Shown: positions 1-5,202 of the stretch, piece after piece
Numbering within the stretch: position 1 is the stretch's first letter
Layout: each line of letters starts with the position of its first letter
Assembly: GCA_023145485.1 (NCBI GenBank)
Contig: JAGLDT010000172.1
Span: forward strand, 1 to 6,395
DNA length: 6,395 bases
Direction: 5' to 3'
From: Cocleimonas sp.
Lineage (GTDB): Bacteria; Pseudomonadota; Gammaproteobacteria; Thiotrichales; Thiotrichaceae
Position numbers and translations under genes: made by a program
Notes under the pieces: model-generated
The model's database searches: none
Seen by the model: only the letters and a program-made list of their open reading frames with translations
Told to the model about the DNA's origin: nothing

Positions 1-60
1 CTGAAACAAAAATTCTGCGTTATCGTTTCGGATGTTATTAAATCCTCAGCCCTTAATATA

Positions 61-92
61 AAAAAAGGAGCATTTTAAAATGCTCCTTTTTT
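61..92. terminator. Bidirectional intrinsic terminator of the rpsB-tsf operon
   Basis: A perfect 32-bp palindrome with each half AAAAAAGGAGCATTTT or its complement. The stable part of the stem is GGAGCATTTT/AAAATGCTCC, and a run of six T follows it on either strand, so it can end transcription in both directions. It begins 31 bp past the tsf stop codon on the tsf side, which makes it the natural end of the leftward rpsB-tsf transcript. Its symmetry suggests that a rightward gene may also end just left of the window. A terminator here means that pyrH, which often follows tsf in gammaproteobacteria, would be transcribed separately if it lies further left; no pyrH sequence is visible. Confidence 0.9.
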
Positions 93-123
93 GTATTTAC
101 TTGAAATTGAATGCAAATAAATC

Positions 124-1002
124 TTATTTTCCAACTTGAGCCATTACCTCAGCCGCAAAGTCTTCTTGTTTCTTTTCAATGCCTTCACCGACTTCATAAC
201 GGATAAAACCAGCAATTTTTGCATCGGCATCTTTAATTAGTTTAGCAACCGTTGTATCAGGATCTTTCACAAAATCTTGACCTAATAGTGTCACTTCAGA
301 TAAATATTTACGTAAACGACCTTCAACCATTTTTTCAATGATATTAGCAGGTTTTCCACTACCTTCTGCTTGAGCAATTAGAATTTCTTTCTCTTTTGCT
401 AGATTTTCAGCAGGTACATCCGCTTCAGACACACAGACTGGACGACTTGCTGCAATGTGCATTGCAATATCTTTACCTAATGCTTCATCACCACCTGTCA
501 TCGCAACAACAACACCGATACGAACACCATGATTATAGGCAAACACTTGACCTTCGCCTGCAAAGACTAGCTCAAAACGACGCACTTGGATATTTTCACC
601 AATTTTAGCGACAAGATTAGCACGCGTTTCTTCAACGCTGTCTCCACTATCTAATGGCAAGGCTGATAAGGCTGCAATATCAGCAGGCTGATCGGCCAAA
701 ACACGTTCAGTAACTGCTTTTACAAAATTTGTAAAATTTTCATCTTTAGCAACAAAGTCAGTTTCGCAGTTTACTTCAAGAATAGCGGCTTCTTTGCCAT
801 CTTCTGAAATAGCAATAACCACTTTACCATCGGCAGCAACACGACTTGCTTTTTTGTCAGCTTTGGCTGCCCCCGATTTACGCATAACATCAATGGCTGC
901 TTCTAAATTACCATCCGTTTCAACCAAGACTTTCTTGCAGTCCATCATGCCAGCGCCAGTTCGCTCGCGTAATTCCTTCACCATTGCAGCTGTAATAGCC
1001 AT
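124..1002 (-). CDS. tsf: Translation elongation factor Ts (EF-Ts)
   Basis: Cytoplasmic guanine-nucleotide exchange factor that releases GDP from EF-Tu so that EF-Tu can be recharged with GTP. The 292-residue product is close to the usual length (E. coli about 283). The N-terminal UBA-like domain (about 1-55) has the family signature around ELRERTGAGMMDCKKVL (residues 10-26). The core has the Thr-Asp-Phe motif at T81-D82-F83, which in the family inserts near the EF-Tu magnesium site. The second family signature lies around IGENIQVRR (134-142), followed by MHIAASRP (181-188). The C-terminal module carries LLGQDFVKD, matching the usual GQPFV region. The ATG at 1002 is supported by AGGAAA (1011-1016) eight bases upstream and by the canonical MAITAAMVKELRE start. 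It is the second gene of the rpsB operon, with an 86-bp spacer containing a strong hairpin, and it ends at a strong terminator. Nothing in the protein is anomalous. Confidence 0.98.
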   Translation of the reverse strand: MAITAAMVKELRERTGAGMMDCKKVLVETDGNLEAAIDVMRKSGAAKADKKASRVAADGKVVIAISEDGKEAAILEVNCETDFVAKDENFTNFVKAVTERVLADQPADIAALSALPLDSGDSVEETRANLVAKIGENIQVRRFELVFAGEGQVFAYNHGVRIGVVVAMTGGDEALGKDIAMHIAASRPVCVSEADVPAENLAKEKEILIAQAEGSGKPANIIEKMVEGRLRKYLSEVTLLGQDFVKDPDTTVAKLIKDADAKIAGFIRYEVGEGIEKKQEDFAAEVMAQVGK

Positions 1003-1043
1003 AATTTAATTTTCCTAAAAACTTATAGAGATTTGATAATAAC

Positions 1044-1079
1044 ATCTTCGCCAAGGAGCATTTCTAGGGTGGCGAAGAT
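1044..1079 (-). promoter_or_regulatory. rpsB-tsf spacer hairpin (attenuator or processing element)
   Basis: ATCTTCGCCA (1044-1053) and TGGCGAAGAT (1070-1079) form a perfect 10-bp stem around a 16-nt loop. It lies wholly in the spacer between rpsB and tsf. On the transcribed minus strand the stem is followed by GTTATTATCAAATC, not a clean T-tract, so full termination is unlikely. Partial attenuation, RNase processing or protection of the rpsB mRNA 3' end are more plausible. The E. coli rpsB-tsf spacer is also known to hold an attenuator-like structure, which fits this reading, but the function here is inferred. Confidence 0.65.
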
Positions 1080-1088
1080 ATTAAATAA

Positions 1089-1898
1089 TTATTCTGCCTT
1101 TGCAGTTTCAGCCACTGCTTCTTCAACGGGAGCTGGAGCAACCTCAGTAGGTTCTTCTTCTGTTGTTGGAGCAGTTTCCTGTGTTGCAGCTTCCATATCA
1201 GCTGCCGTTGTTGCACCACTTAAATGCCCATCTGCAATAGCATCAGCCATTGCTGAGGTGTAAAGCTGGATGGCACGAATAGCATCGTCATTACCAGGAA
1301 TAACATAGTCAATATTGTCTTGTGAGTTATTAGTATCCACAATACCAATAACAGGAATACCCAGTTTTAACGCTTCTTTTACAGCGATATCTTCGTGACC
1401 TACATCAACAATAAATAGTGCATCAGGCAGTTTTTTAAGATGTTTAATGCCACCGAGTGTTTTTTCTAGTTTTTCCTGCTCACGGCTTAAAGTCAGCACT
1501 TCTTTTTTCACAAGACGATCCATAGAACCATCTTTTTGCATTTTTTCTAAATCATGCAAACGGCGAACGGACTGCTTTACTGTTTTGTAGTTTGTTAACA
1601 TTCCACCCAACCAGCGGAAATTAACATAAGGCATTTTACAGCGAATAGCTTCTTCTTTAATGGTGTTTTGAGCAGCACGCTTAGTGCCAACAAACATCAC
1701 TTTGCCACCTTTAGCAGCAATTTTACCGGCCATATTCAATGCATCATTGAACATCGGTAATGTTTGCTCAAGATTAATGATATGAATTTTATTACGCGCA
1801 CCAAAGATATAAGGTGCCATTTTAGGGTTCCAATAACGAGTCTGATGTCCAAAATGAACGCCAGCCTCTAACATTTGACGCATAGTTACTCTTGCCAT
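1089..1898 (-). CDS. rpsB: 30S ribosomal protein S2
   Basis: Structural protein of the small ribosomal subunit, needed with S1 for translation initiation. The 269-residue product opens with the canonical MRQMLEAGVHFGHQTRYWNP region (residues 6-25) and keeps the family blocks VMFVGTKRAA, FRWLGGMLTN, LPDALFIVDVGHEDIAVKEA and IPVIGIVDTN..VIPGNDDAIRAI. The family core ends near residue 224. Residues 225-269 are a low-complexity tail rich in Ala, Glu, Thr and Pro, making the protein about 28 residues longer than E. coli S2 (241). The ATG at 1898 is preceded by AAGGA (1906-1910) at a 7-nt spacing. It is first in the operon with tsf and diverges from map, the same arrangement as in E. coli. A GC-discriminator promoter and a structured leader upstream imply stringent control and autogenous repression by S2, as known for gammaproteobacterial rpsB. 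Confidence 0.98.
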   Translation of the reverse strand: MARVTMRQMLEAGVHFGHQTRYWNPKMAPYIFGARNKIHIINLEQTLPMFNDALNMAGKIAAKGGKVMFVGTKRAAQNTIKEEAIRCKMPYVNFRWLGGMLTNYKTVKQSVRRLHDLEKMQKDGSMDRLVKKEVLTLSREQEKLEKTLGGIKHLKKLPDALFIVDVGHEDIAVKEALKLGIPVIGIVDTNNSQDNIDYVIPGNDDAIRAIQLYTSAMADAIADGHLSGATTAADMEAATQETAPTTEEEPTEVAPAPVEEAVAETAKAE

Positions 1899-2037
1899 AA
1901 TTTTTTCCTTTTCGGGTTAGGCCTCCACGTATCCCATTTAACAACTGATTTAGTCTGCTGTCCAGACAGTCATCAGCACCCTGCTAGATGTGTCGATACA
2001 TGTGTGAAATAAAATAATAAGTATTGCGAAATATCGC
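1899..2037 (-). promoter_or_regulatory. Structured 5' leader of rpsB (S2 autoregulatory leader; overlaps tff/t44 RNA region)
   Basis: The roughly 140-nt untranslated leader contains, read on the minus strand, the block GGGATACGTGGAGGC (1921-1935) followed by CTAACCC (1914-1920), so GGG and CCC can close a stem-loop just upstream of the ribosome-binding site. Further upstream, 1953-1967 gives a GTCTG/CAGAC 5-bp stem, with competing hairpins CTGT/ACAG (1958-1969) and TGCTG/CAGCA (1956-1978). A GCGA/TCGC hairpin (2026-2037) sits at the predicted 5' end. The rpsB leaders of gammaproteobacteria are known to be conserved and to mediate S2 feedback repression, and the E. coli tff/t44 RNA maps to the same map-rpsB gap. 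My assignment rests on position and on recalled similarity of the conserved block, not on a covariance search. Confidence 0.65.
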
Positions 2038-2043
2038 GCGCGC

Positions 2044-2052
2044 TTTATACCA
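2044..2052 (-). promoter_or_regulatory. rpsB promoter, extended -10 with GC discriminator
   Basis: On the minus strand TGG-TATAAA gives an extended -10 (TG, one base, then a 5/6 match to TATAAT). It is followed immediately by an alternating GCGCGCGCG discriminator (2035-2043). No good -35 is present at 16-18 bp, as expected of an extended -10 promoter. Transcription should start around 2036-2038. A GC-rich discriminator is the known hallmark of promoters repressed by ppGpp/DksA, and rpsB promoters of gammaproteobacteria are reported to have this architecture. Confidence 0.75.
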
Positions 2053-2078
2053 CACTATAGTTATTGAAACTACTTTTC

Positions 2079-2087
2079 TGTTATTAT
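2079..2087 (+). promoter_or_regulatory. Probable map promoter (extended -10)
   Basis: TG-T-TATTAT is an extended -10 with a 5/6 hexamer match, placed to start transcription near 2094 and give a leader of about 30 nt before the map ATG. No convincing -35 lies 16-18 bp upstream; a TTGAAA at 2064-2069 is too close. The element lies about 27 bp upstream of the divergent rpsB -10, so the two polymerases would compete for overlapping DNA. Confidence 0.45.
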
Positions 2088-2104
2088 CTGCGTAAATAAA
2101 CGTT

Positions 2105-2110
2105 AAGGAA
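2105..2110 (+). promoter_or_regulatory. map Shine-Dalgarno, unusually far from the ATG
   Basis: AAGGAA is the only purine-rich match upstream of map, and it ends 13 bases before the ATG, well beyond the usual 5-9. The start is nevertheless fixed by homology, because the product begins MAVIIKSKEQINKMRIAG like other type I enzymes and the next in-frame ATG would remove 13 conserved residues. The wide spacing predicts modest translation. Confidence 0.6.
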
Positions 2111-2123
2111 ACTAGAACAACTC

Positions 2124-2912
2124 ATGGCTGTTATTATAAAGAGTAAAGAACAAATCAATAAAATGCGTATTGCAGGCGAACTTGCCGCTGATGTTTTAGA
2201 TATGATTGAACCCTATGTTCGCGTGGGTATAACAACGAATGAACTCGACAAAATTTGCCATGACTATATCGTTGATGTACAAGACGCTATACCTGCACCA
2301 CTTAATTATCACGGCTTTCCAAAGTCTATTTGCACCTCGGTTAATCATCAGGTTTGCCACGGTATTCCTAGCGAAAAAAAACTAAAAAAGGGTGATCTTC
2401 TTAATATTGATATTACGGTGATTAAAGATGGCTATCATGGCGATACTAGTAAAATGTTTTTTATTGGCAAGCCTTCTATTGCGGGTAAACGAATTTCTGA
2501 TATTGCACAAAAATCATTATATATTGGCATTAAAATGGTGAAACCTGGAGCGTATCTGGGTGATATTGGTCATGCTATTCAAACCTTTGCTGAGTCACAA
2601 TATTGCTCGGTGGTACGTGAGTATTGTGGACATGGTATCGGTGAGAGCTTTCATGAAGAACCACAAGTCGTGCATTATGGCAAACCAAAGACGGGGATTA
2701 CCTTAAAAGAAGGGATGATTTTCACCATTGAGCCGATGATTAATATTGGTAAACGACATGTCAAACAATTGCCTGATAAATGGACGGTGGTAACAAAAGA
2801 TCACTCGCTTTCAGCACAGTGGGAACATACTCTTTTAGTGACAGCAACGGGGGTAGAAATTTTAACACTAAGGGATGAAGAAAAATCGAATATTCAAGCT
2901 AAGATTCCTTAG
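2124..2912 (+). CDS. map: Methionine aminopeptidase, type I
   Basis: Cytoplasmic dinuclear metalloprotease of the pita-bread fold (M24A) that removes the initiator methionine from nascent proteins when the second residue is small. The 262-residue length matches the single-domain type I form (E. coli 264), without an N-terminal zinc-finger or SH3-binding extension. All expected metal ligands are present: D96, D107, H170, E203 and E234. The catalytic histidines H79 (VCHGIP) and H177 (SFHEEPQVVHYG) are also there. Other landmarks are NIDITVIKDGYHGDTSKMF (94-112), EYCGHGIG (166-173), FTIEPM (200-205) and SAQWEHT (230-236). It lies alone, divergent from rpsB, whose product needs N-terminal processing like other ribosomal proteins. 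Downstream it faces the convergent esterase gene across 86 bp with only a weak GAAG/CTTC hairpin and T-run (2917-2940) to end transcription. Confidence 0.98.
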   Translation: MAVIIKSKEQINKMRIAGELAADVLDMIEPYVRVGITTNELDKICHDYIVDVQDAIPAPLNYHGFPKSICTSVNHQVCHGIPSEKKLKKGDLLNIDITVIKDGYHGDTSKMFFIGKPSIAGKRISDIAQKSLYIGIKMVKPGAYLGDIGHAIQTFAESQYCSVVREYCGHGIGESFHEEPQVVHYGKPKTGITLKEGMIFTIEPMINIGKRHVKQLPDKWTVVTKDHSLSAQWEHTLLVTATGVEILTLRDEEKSNIQAKIP

Positions 2913-2916
2913 AAAA

Positions 2917-2940
2917 GAAGATTCAATCACTTCATTTTTT
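2917..2940 (+). terminator. Weak candidate terminator after map
   Basis: GAAG (2917-2920) and CTTC (2930-2933) can form a short 4-bp stem with a 9-nt loop, followed by ATTTTTT. The stem is too short to be a convincing intrinsic terminator. It is the only candidate in the 86-bp convergent gap between map and the esterase gene, so termination there may be Rho-dependent or rely on colliding polymerases. Confidence 0.25.
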
Positions 2941-2998
2941 AATGACTAGCTAGAAAACCGTTGAAATTGTCATAAGTGGAAATTTAATAGATAAACGC

Positions 2999-3793
2999 CT
3001 ATAGGTAGGTGAGCGTTATATAACGCTTATATAAGCGTCTACCATGAGCAATAACCCCTTTTGCAGTCAGATGGGTAACATCTGACTTTTCTAGACCCCG
3101 CATTGAAGTAAAAATAATACTAGGATCTTCAGTAGCAAGCTTTTTCTGTGCTTCTACGACAGCAGGGCGTAGTTCAACGCGGGGATGTTGTTCGTCAACG
3201 CCAAGTAAAACGGGAAGGTTAGGGCTTCTGACAATATTGTGCCGAAAATGGTGCAGTAAAGTGCGCAAATTATGATAGTAAGCACTGGCCAGTTTATCGG
3301 TATCAGCGTCACTTTCACCTTGAATCCAGATAAAGGCACGTATATTGACCTGATGCCCTTGTGATCTAAGTTGCTTAATAGCATGTTGCAGTTGTTCGGT
3401 CATTTTATCATAAAGCCCCCCTTTTCCTGGCGCCTTCCACACATCTCTTAAATTACTACTCCCAAAACTGTATTTAAAAATAGCAGGATTAAATTTTGAG
3501 CGTTTTAATTGACGAGCAAAGGTAACTTCGGGGCCAAAATGCCCTTTAGAGAAATGCCCTGCTTGTGAGCCTAATGTTTGCCATTTTCCTTTAGAGGATG
3601 CGTAATCAACCGCCTCCCAATAAAAAGGAATATCAGCATCCATTACAATACCATTTTGGGGGTATTGAGCGGCATCACTGCGCCAGCCTTGCATATTGGA
3701 CTGTCCGCTCATAATAAATAAATCAATTTCATCAGCAAAAATGAGAGAAGGACTTGCGAGTAGCCAGAGGCAAAATACTATTTTTTTGAACAT
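2999..3793 (-). CDS. Secreted SASA-family (SGNH-like) carbohydrate esterase
   Basis: Predicted periplasmic or secreted serine esterase of the sialate O-acetylesterase-like family (SASA, formerly DUF303; related to carbohydrate esterase family 6), which removes acetyl groups from sugars. The 264-residue product starts with a Sec signal peptide (MFKK, a hydrophobic stretch at 5-19, likely cleavage after A20). The catalytic blocks are complete: SGQSNM (29-34) with nucleophile S32, FGPE (86-89), KYSFGSSNL (107-115), WIQGESDA (156-163) and the catalytic Asp-x-x-His at D238-H241 (DVTHLTAKG). It starts 48 bp after the ChaN-like lipoprotein gene in the same direction, so co-transcription is likely. 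No strong Shine-Dalgarno precedes the ATG, but the signal peptide supports this start. The natural substrate (acetylated polysaccharide, peptidoglycan or sialic acid) cannot be told from the sequence. The 3' end overlaps nested palindromes. Confidence 0.87.
   Translation of the reverse strand: MFKKIVFCLWLLASPSLIFADEIDLFIMSGQSNMQGWRSDAAQYPQNGIVMDADIPFYWEAVDYASSKGKWQTLGSQAGHFSKGHFGPEVTFARQLKRSKFNPAIFKYSFGSSNLRDVWKAPGKGGLYDKMTEQLQHAIKQLRSQGHQVNIRAFIWIQGESDADTDKLASAYYHNLRTLLHHFRHNIVRSPNLPVLLGVDEQHPRVELRPAVVEAQKKLATEDPSIIFTSMRGLEKSDVTHLTAKGVIAHGRRLYKRYITLTYL
3004..3043. repeat. Overlapping palindromes at the 3' end of the esterase gene
   Basis: Two perfect 16-bp palindromes overlap by five bases: AGCGTTATATAACGCT (3012-3027) and ACGCTTATATAAGCGT (3023-3038). 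An outer GGTAG/CTACC pair (3004-3008, 3039-3043) encloses both. The middle arm ACGCT can pair with AGCGT on either side, so two hairpins are mutually exclusive. They lie within the last codons of the esterase reading frame. No T-tract follows directly, so this is not a classical terminator, but it could stabilise or help end the transcript. Confidence 0.6.
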
Positions 3794-3841
3794 TTTATAA
3801 ATCAGCAGGTTAGGGGGTTGTAATAGTGTAATATAGGTCGG

Positions 3842-4987
3842 CTATTTGAGGGTAATTGTTTTAGTTGTTTTTTGCTTATTAGCGCGAAGTACAGCCAGTT
3901 TAATCCTTTTTTGGGGTCTTGCATCCATTAAGCTGATTTTTATATCTGCAATTTTTTCCACTTTGTTGCCATTTAAGGCAGTAATGATATCGCCTTTCTT
4001 TAACCCTACTTTGGCACTCGCACTGTCTTTCATTATCTTACTAATCAAGACACCTTTAGCCGTATCCTTCATGAAGATACCCATTTTTCCTGCTTTGGGC
4101 AGTTGAGTATCAGGTGAAAAAAGTAAATAGTCAGCGAGTAAAGCTGTGGGGTTCTCATGAGTACCATTGAGTACAACCGCTGGTTTGCTTTTTATCCTAC
4201 GCTGCAAGCGTGATGGAATTCCGTGGCGATTTTTCATATGACCACCACCTGCTAAGATGACCAGCCTATAGCTTGAGTTTTTGCTAATAAATTTTGCTGC
4301 CTGATCCGCCATTGTCTCATCCCAAGCCAGTTGTGCCTGATAAAAACGTTCAAACTTTTTGCTACGGCTTTTACCGCCATGATGACTGTAGACTGTTTCA
4401 AGTGCCTTTTTGTATTGATGGTTAGAAGTATCAATCACAAGGGGAAGTTGCGCTCGTTCCACAGTGTTTAGTCCCTTAATGCCAACCTCACTAATGCGCT
4501 TAGTAATTTCGCGTGGGGTATTCAATGCAATTAATGGAATTTGTTGTTGTTTGGCGTACTCAAACAGTGGGCGATAAAGGCGAAAATCATATTTCCAACG
4601 ATCATACCATTGTGTTTTACGAAGCATCTCTTCTTGCGTTATCTTACCCGCAATATAATCATCCAATGCTGGTTGATAAGGGTATTGAACAAACTCCAAA
4701 CCAATCGCCATTTTTTGCCAATGAGGACGCAGATGCTTGATAATTGCCAACTGATTTAGATGATCTCCATAGGTAGTGTGGCTTTCACCAATAAGCACTG
4801 CCTTATGTTTAGCTAACTGCGGAATGATCATTTGCAACGTTGAAGTATCCTTGAGCGCTATCACTCGGACATTACGTTGTAACTCACTTTTTTGCTTACC
4901 TCCAACGGTTGTTGAATGAGGGTTTGTCGGGTTTAAAGAACACCCAGCAAGCGTGAATAGAACAAGGCTAATAAGAATTTTTTTCAT
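3842..4987 (-). CDS. ChaN-family lipoprotein with C-terminal PDZ domain
   Basis: Predicted membrane-anchored lipoprotein of the ChaN family (PF04187; the Campylobacter jejuni member binds haem), placed in the TIKI/erythromycin-esterase-like superfamily. A lipoprotein signal MKKILISLVLFTLAGC ends in lipobox L-A-G-C with Cys16. The ChaN domain (about 40-285) has VLIGESH (64-70), GLEF (96-99), WYDRWKYDF (127-135), IPLIALNTPRE (150-160), WDETMA (222-227) and AGGGHMKNRHGIPSR (246-260). Residues about 302-381 form a PDZ domain, with GVLISKIMKDSASAKVGLKKG (312-332) and GDIITALNG (332-340), the usual peptide-binding module of envelope proteases and chaperones. I chose ATG 4987 over an in-frame GTG five codons earlier (5002), because it puts two lysines directly before the hydrophobic stretch; neither start has a clear Shine-Dalgarno. 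It precedes the secreted esterase gene by 48 bp. Haem binding or another ligand is inferred from family only. Confidence 0.88.
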   Translation of the reverse strand: MKKILISLVLFTLAGCSLNPTNPHSTTVGGKQKSELQRNVRVIALKDTSTLQMIIPQLAKHKAVLIGESHTTYGDHLNQLAIIKHLRPHWQKMAIGLEFVQYPYQPALDDYIAGKITQEEMLRKTQWYDRWKYDFRLYRPLFEYAKQQQIPLIALNTPREITKRISEVGIKGLNTVERAQLPLVIDTSNHQYKKALETVYSHHGGKSRSKKFERFYQAQLAWDETMADQAAKFISKNSSYRLVILAGGGHMKNRHGIPSRLQRRIKSKPAVVLNGTHENPTALLADYLLFSPDTQLPKAGKMGIFMKDTAKGVLISKIMKDSASAKVGLKKGDIITALNGNKVEKIADIKISLMDARPQKRIKLAVLRANKQKTTKTITLK

Positions 4988-5038
4988 AGAGGTTATTAAC
5001 ACATTAAGTACGGAAATTCAGACTATCTAAGCATGAAA

Positions 5039-5066
5039 ATTAAAGGGTAGAAAGAAAAATTATCAA
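5039..5066 (-). promoter_or_regulatory. Probable promoter of the lipoprotein-esterase unit
   Basis: On the minus strand TTGATA (5061-5066, 5/6 match to the sigma-70 -35) is followed by a 16-bp spacer and TTTAAT (5039-5044, 5/6 match to the -10). Transcription would start near 5032, giving a leader of about 45 nt before the lipoprotein ATG at 4987. This is the best sigma-70 match in the divergent gap. No operator or leader structure was recognised. Confidence 0.5.
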
Positions 5067-5123
5067 GCCGTTTAAATAAAGATATTTAATATGGATGAAA
5101 ACCACAACCCATCACCGCGCATA

Positions 5124-5150
5124 TTGCCATTTCATTATTTAATCTAAACT
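5124..5150 (+). promoter_or_regulatory. Tentative soxB promoter
   Basis: TTGCCA (5124-5129) matches the -35 at 5 of 6 positions. The best downstream -10 is TAAACT (5145-5150, 4 of 6), at a short 15-bp spacing. A suboptimal core like this would fit a promoter needing an activator, which is common for inducible sulfur-oxidation genes, but no operator or repeat was found. The transcript leader would be about 45 nt. Confidence 0.25.
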
Positions 5151-5190
5151 GGGACAATAAGTTATGTCTTTCACCTAAAAAACAGCTAAC

Positions 5191-5196
5191 AGGATA
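5191..5196 (+). promoter_or_regulatory. soxB Shine-Dalgarno (decides start)
   Basis: AGGATA ends six bases before the ATG at 5203 and fifteen before the alternative in-frame ATG at 5212, so the upstream start is preferred. The choice affects only the first three residues, ahead of the Tat-like signal. Confidence 0.6.
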
Positions 5197-5202
5197 CTCA
5201 CC

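Noticed and set aside
1..41. Possible C-terminal end of a rightward gene (…KILRYRFGCY, stop at 39-41)
   Set aside because: The bidirectional terminator would fit a converging gene, but thirteen codons give no recognisable family and open frames this short occur by chance.
1033..1263. Plus-strand open frame opposite the rpsB C-terminus
   Set aside because: Its Ser/Ala-rich product is the antisense image of the low-complexity S2 tail, with no start signal of its own.
2946..2953. CTAGCTAG palindrome in the map-esterase gap
   Set aside because: Eight bases, too short to assign; no flanking repeat, T-tract or second copy supports a function.
3154..3384. Second minus-strand frame inside the esterase gene
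   Set aside because: It is out of frame within a gene whose catalytic blocks are intact, and has no independent evidence.
4988..5002. GTG start at 5002 for the lipoprotein gene
   Set aside because: It would add five residues ahead of a textbook lipoprotein signal and has no better ribosome-binding site than the ATG at 4987.
5090..5146. 18-codon reading frame (ATG at 5090) upstream of soxB, as a possible leader peptide
   Set aside because: No Shine-Dalgarno, no run of regulatory codons and no attenuator hairpin after it; it also overlaps the candidate -35.
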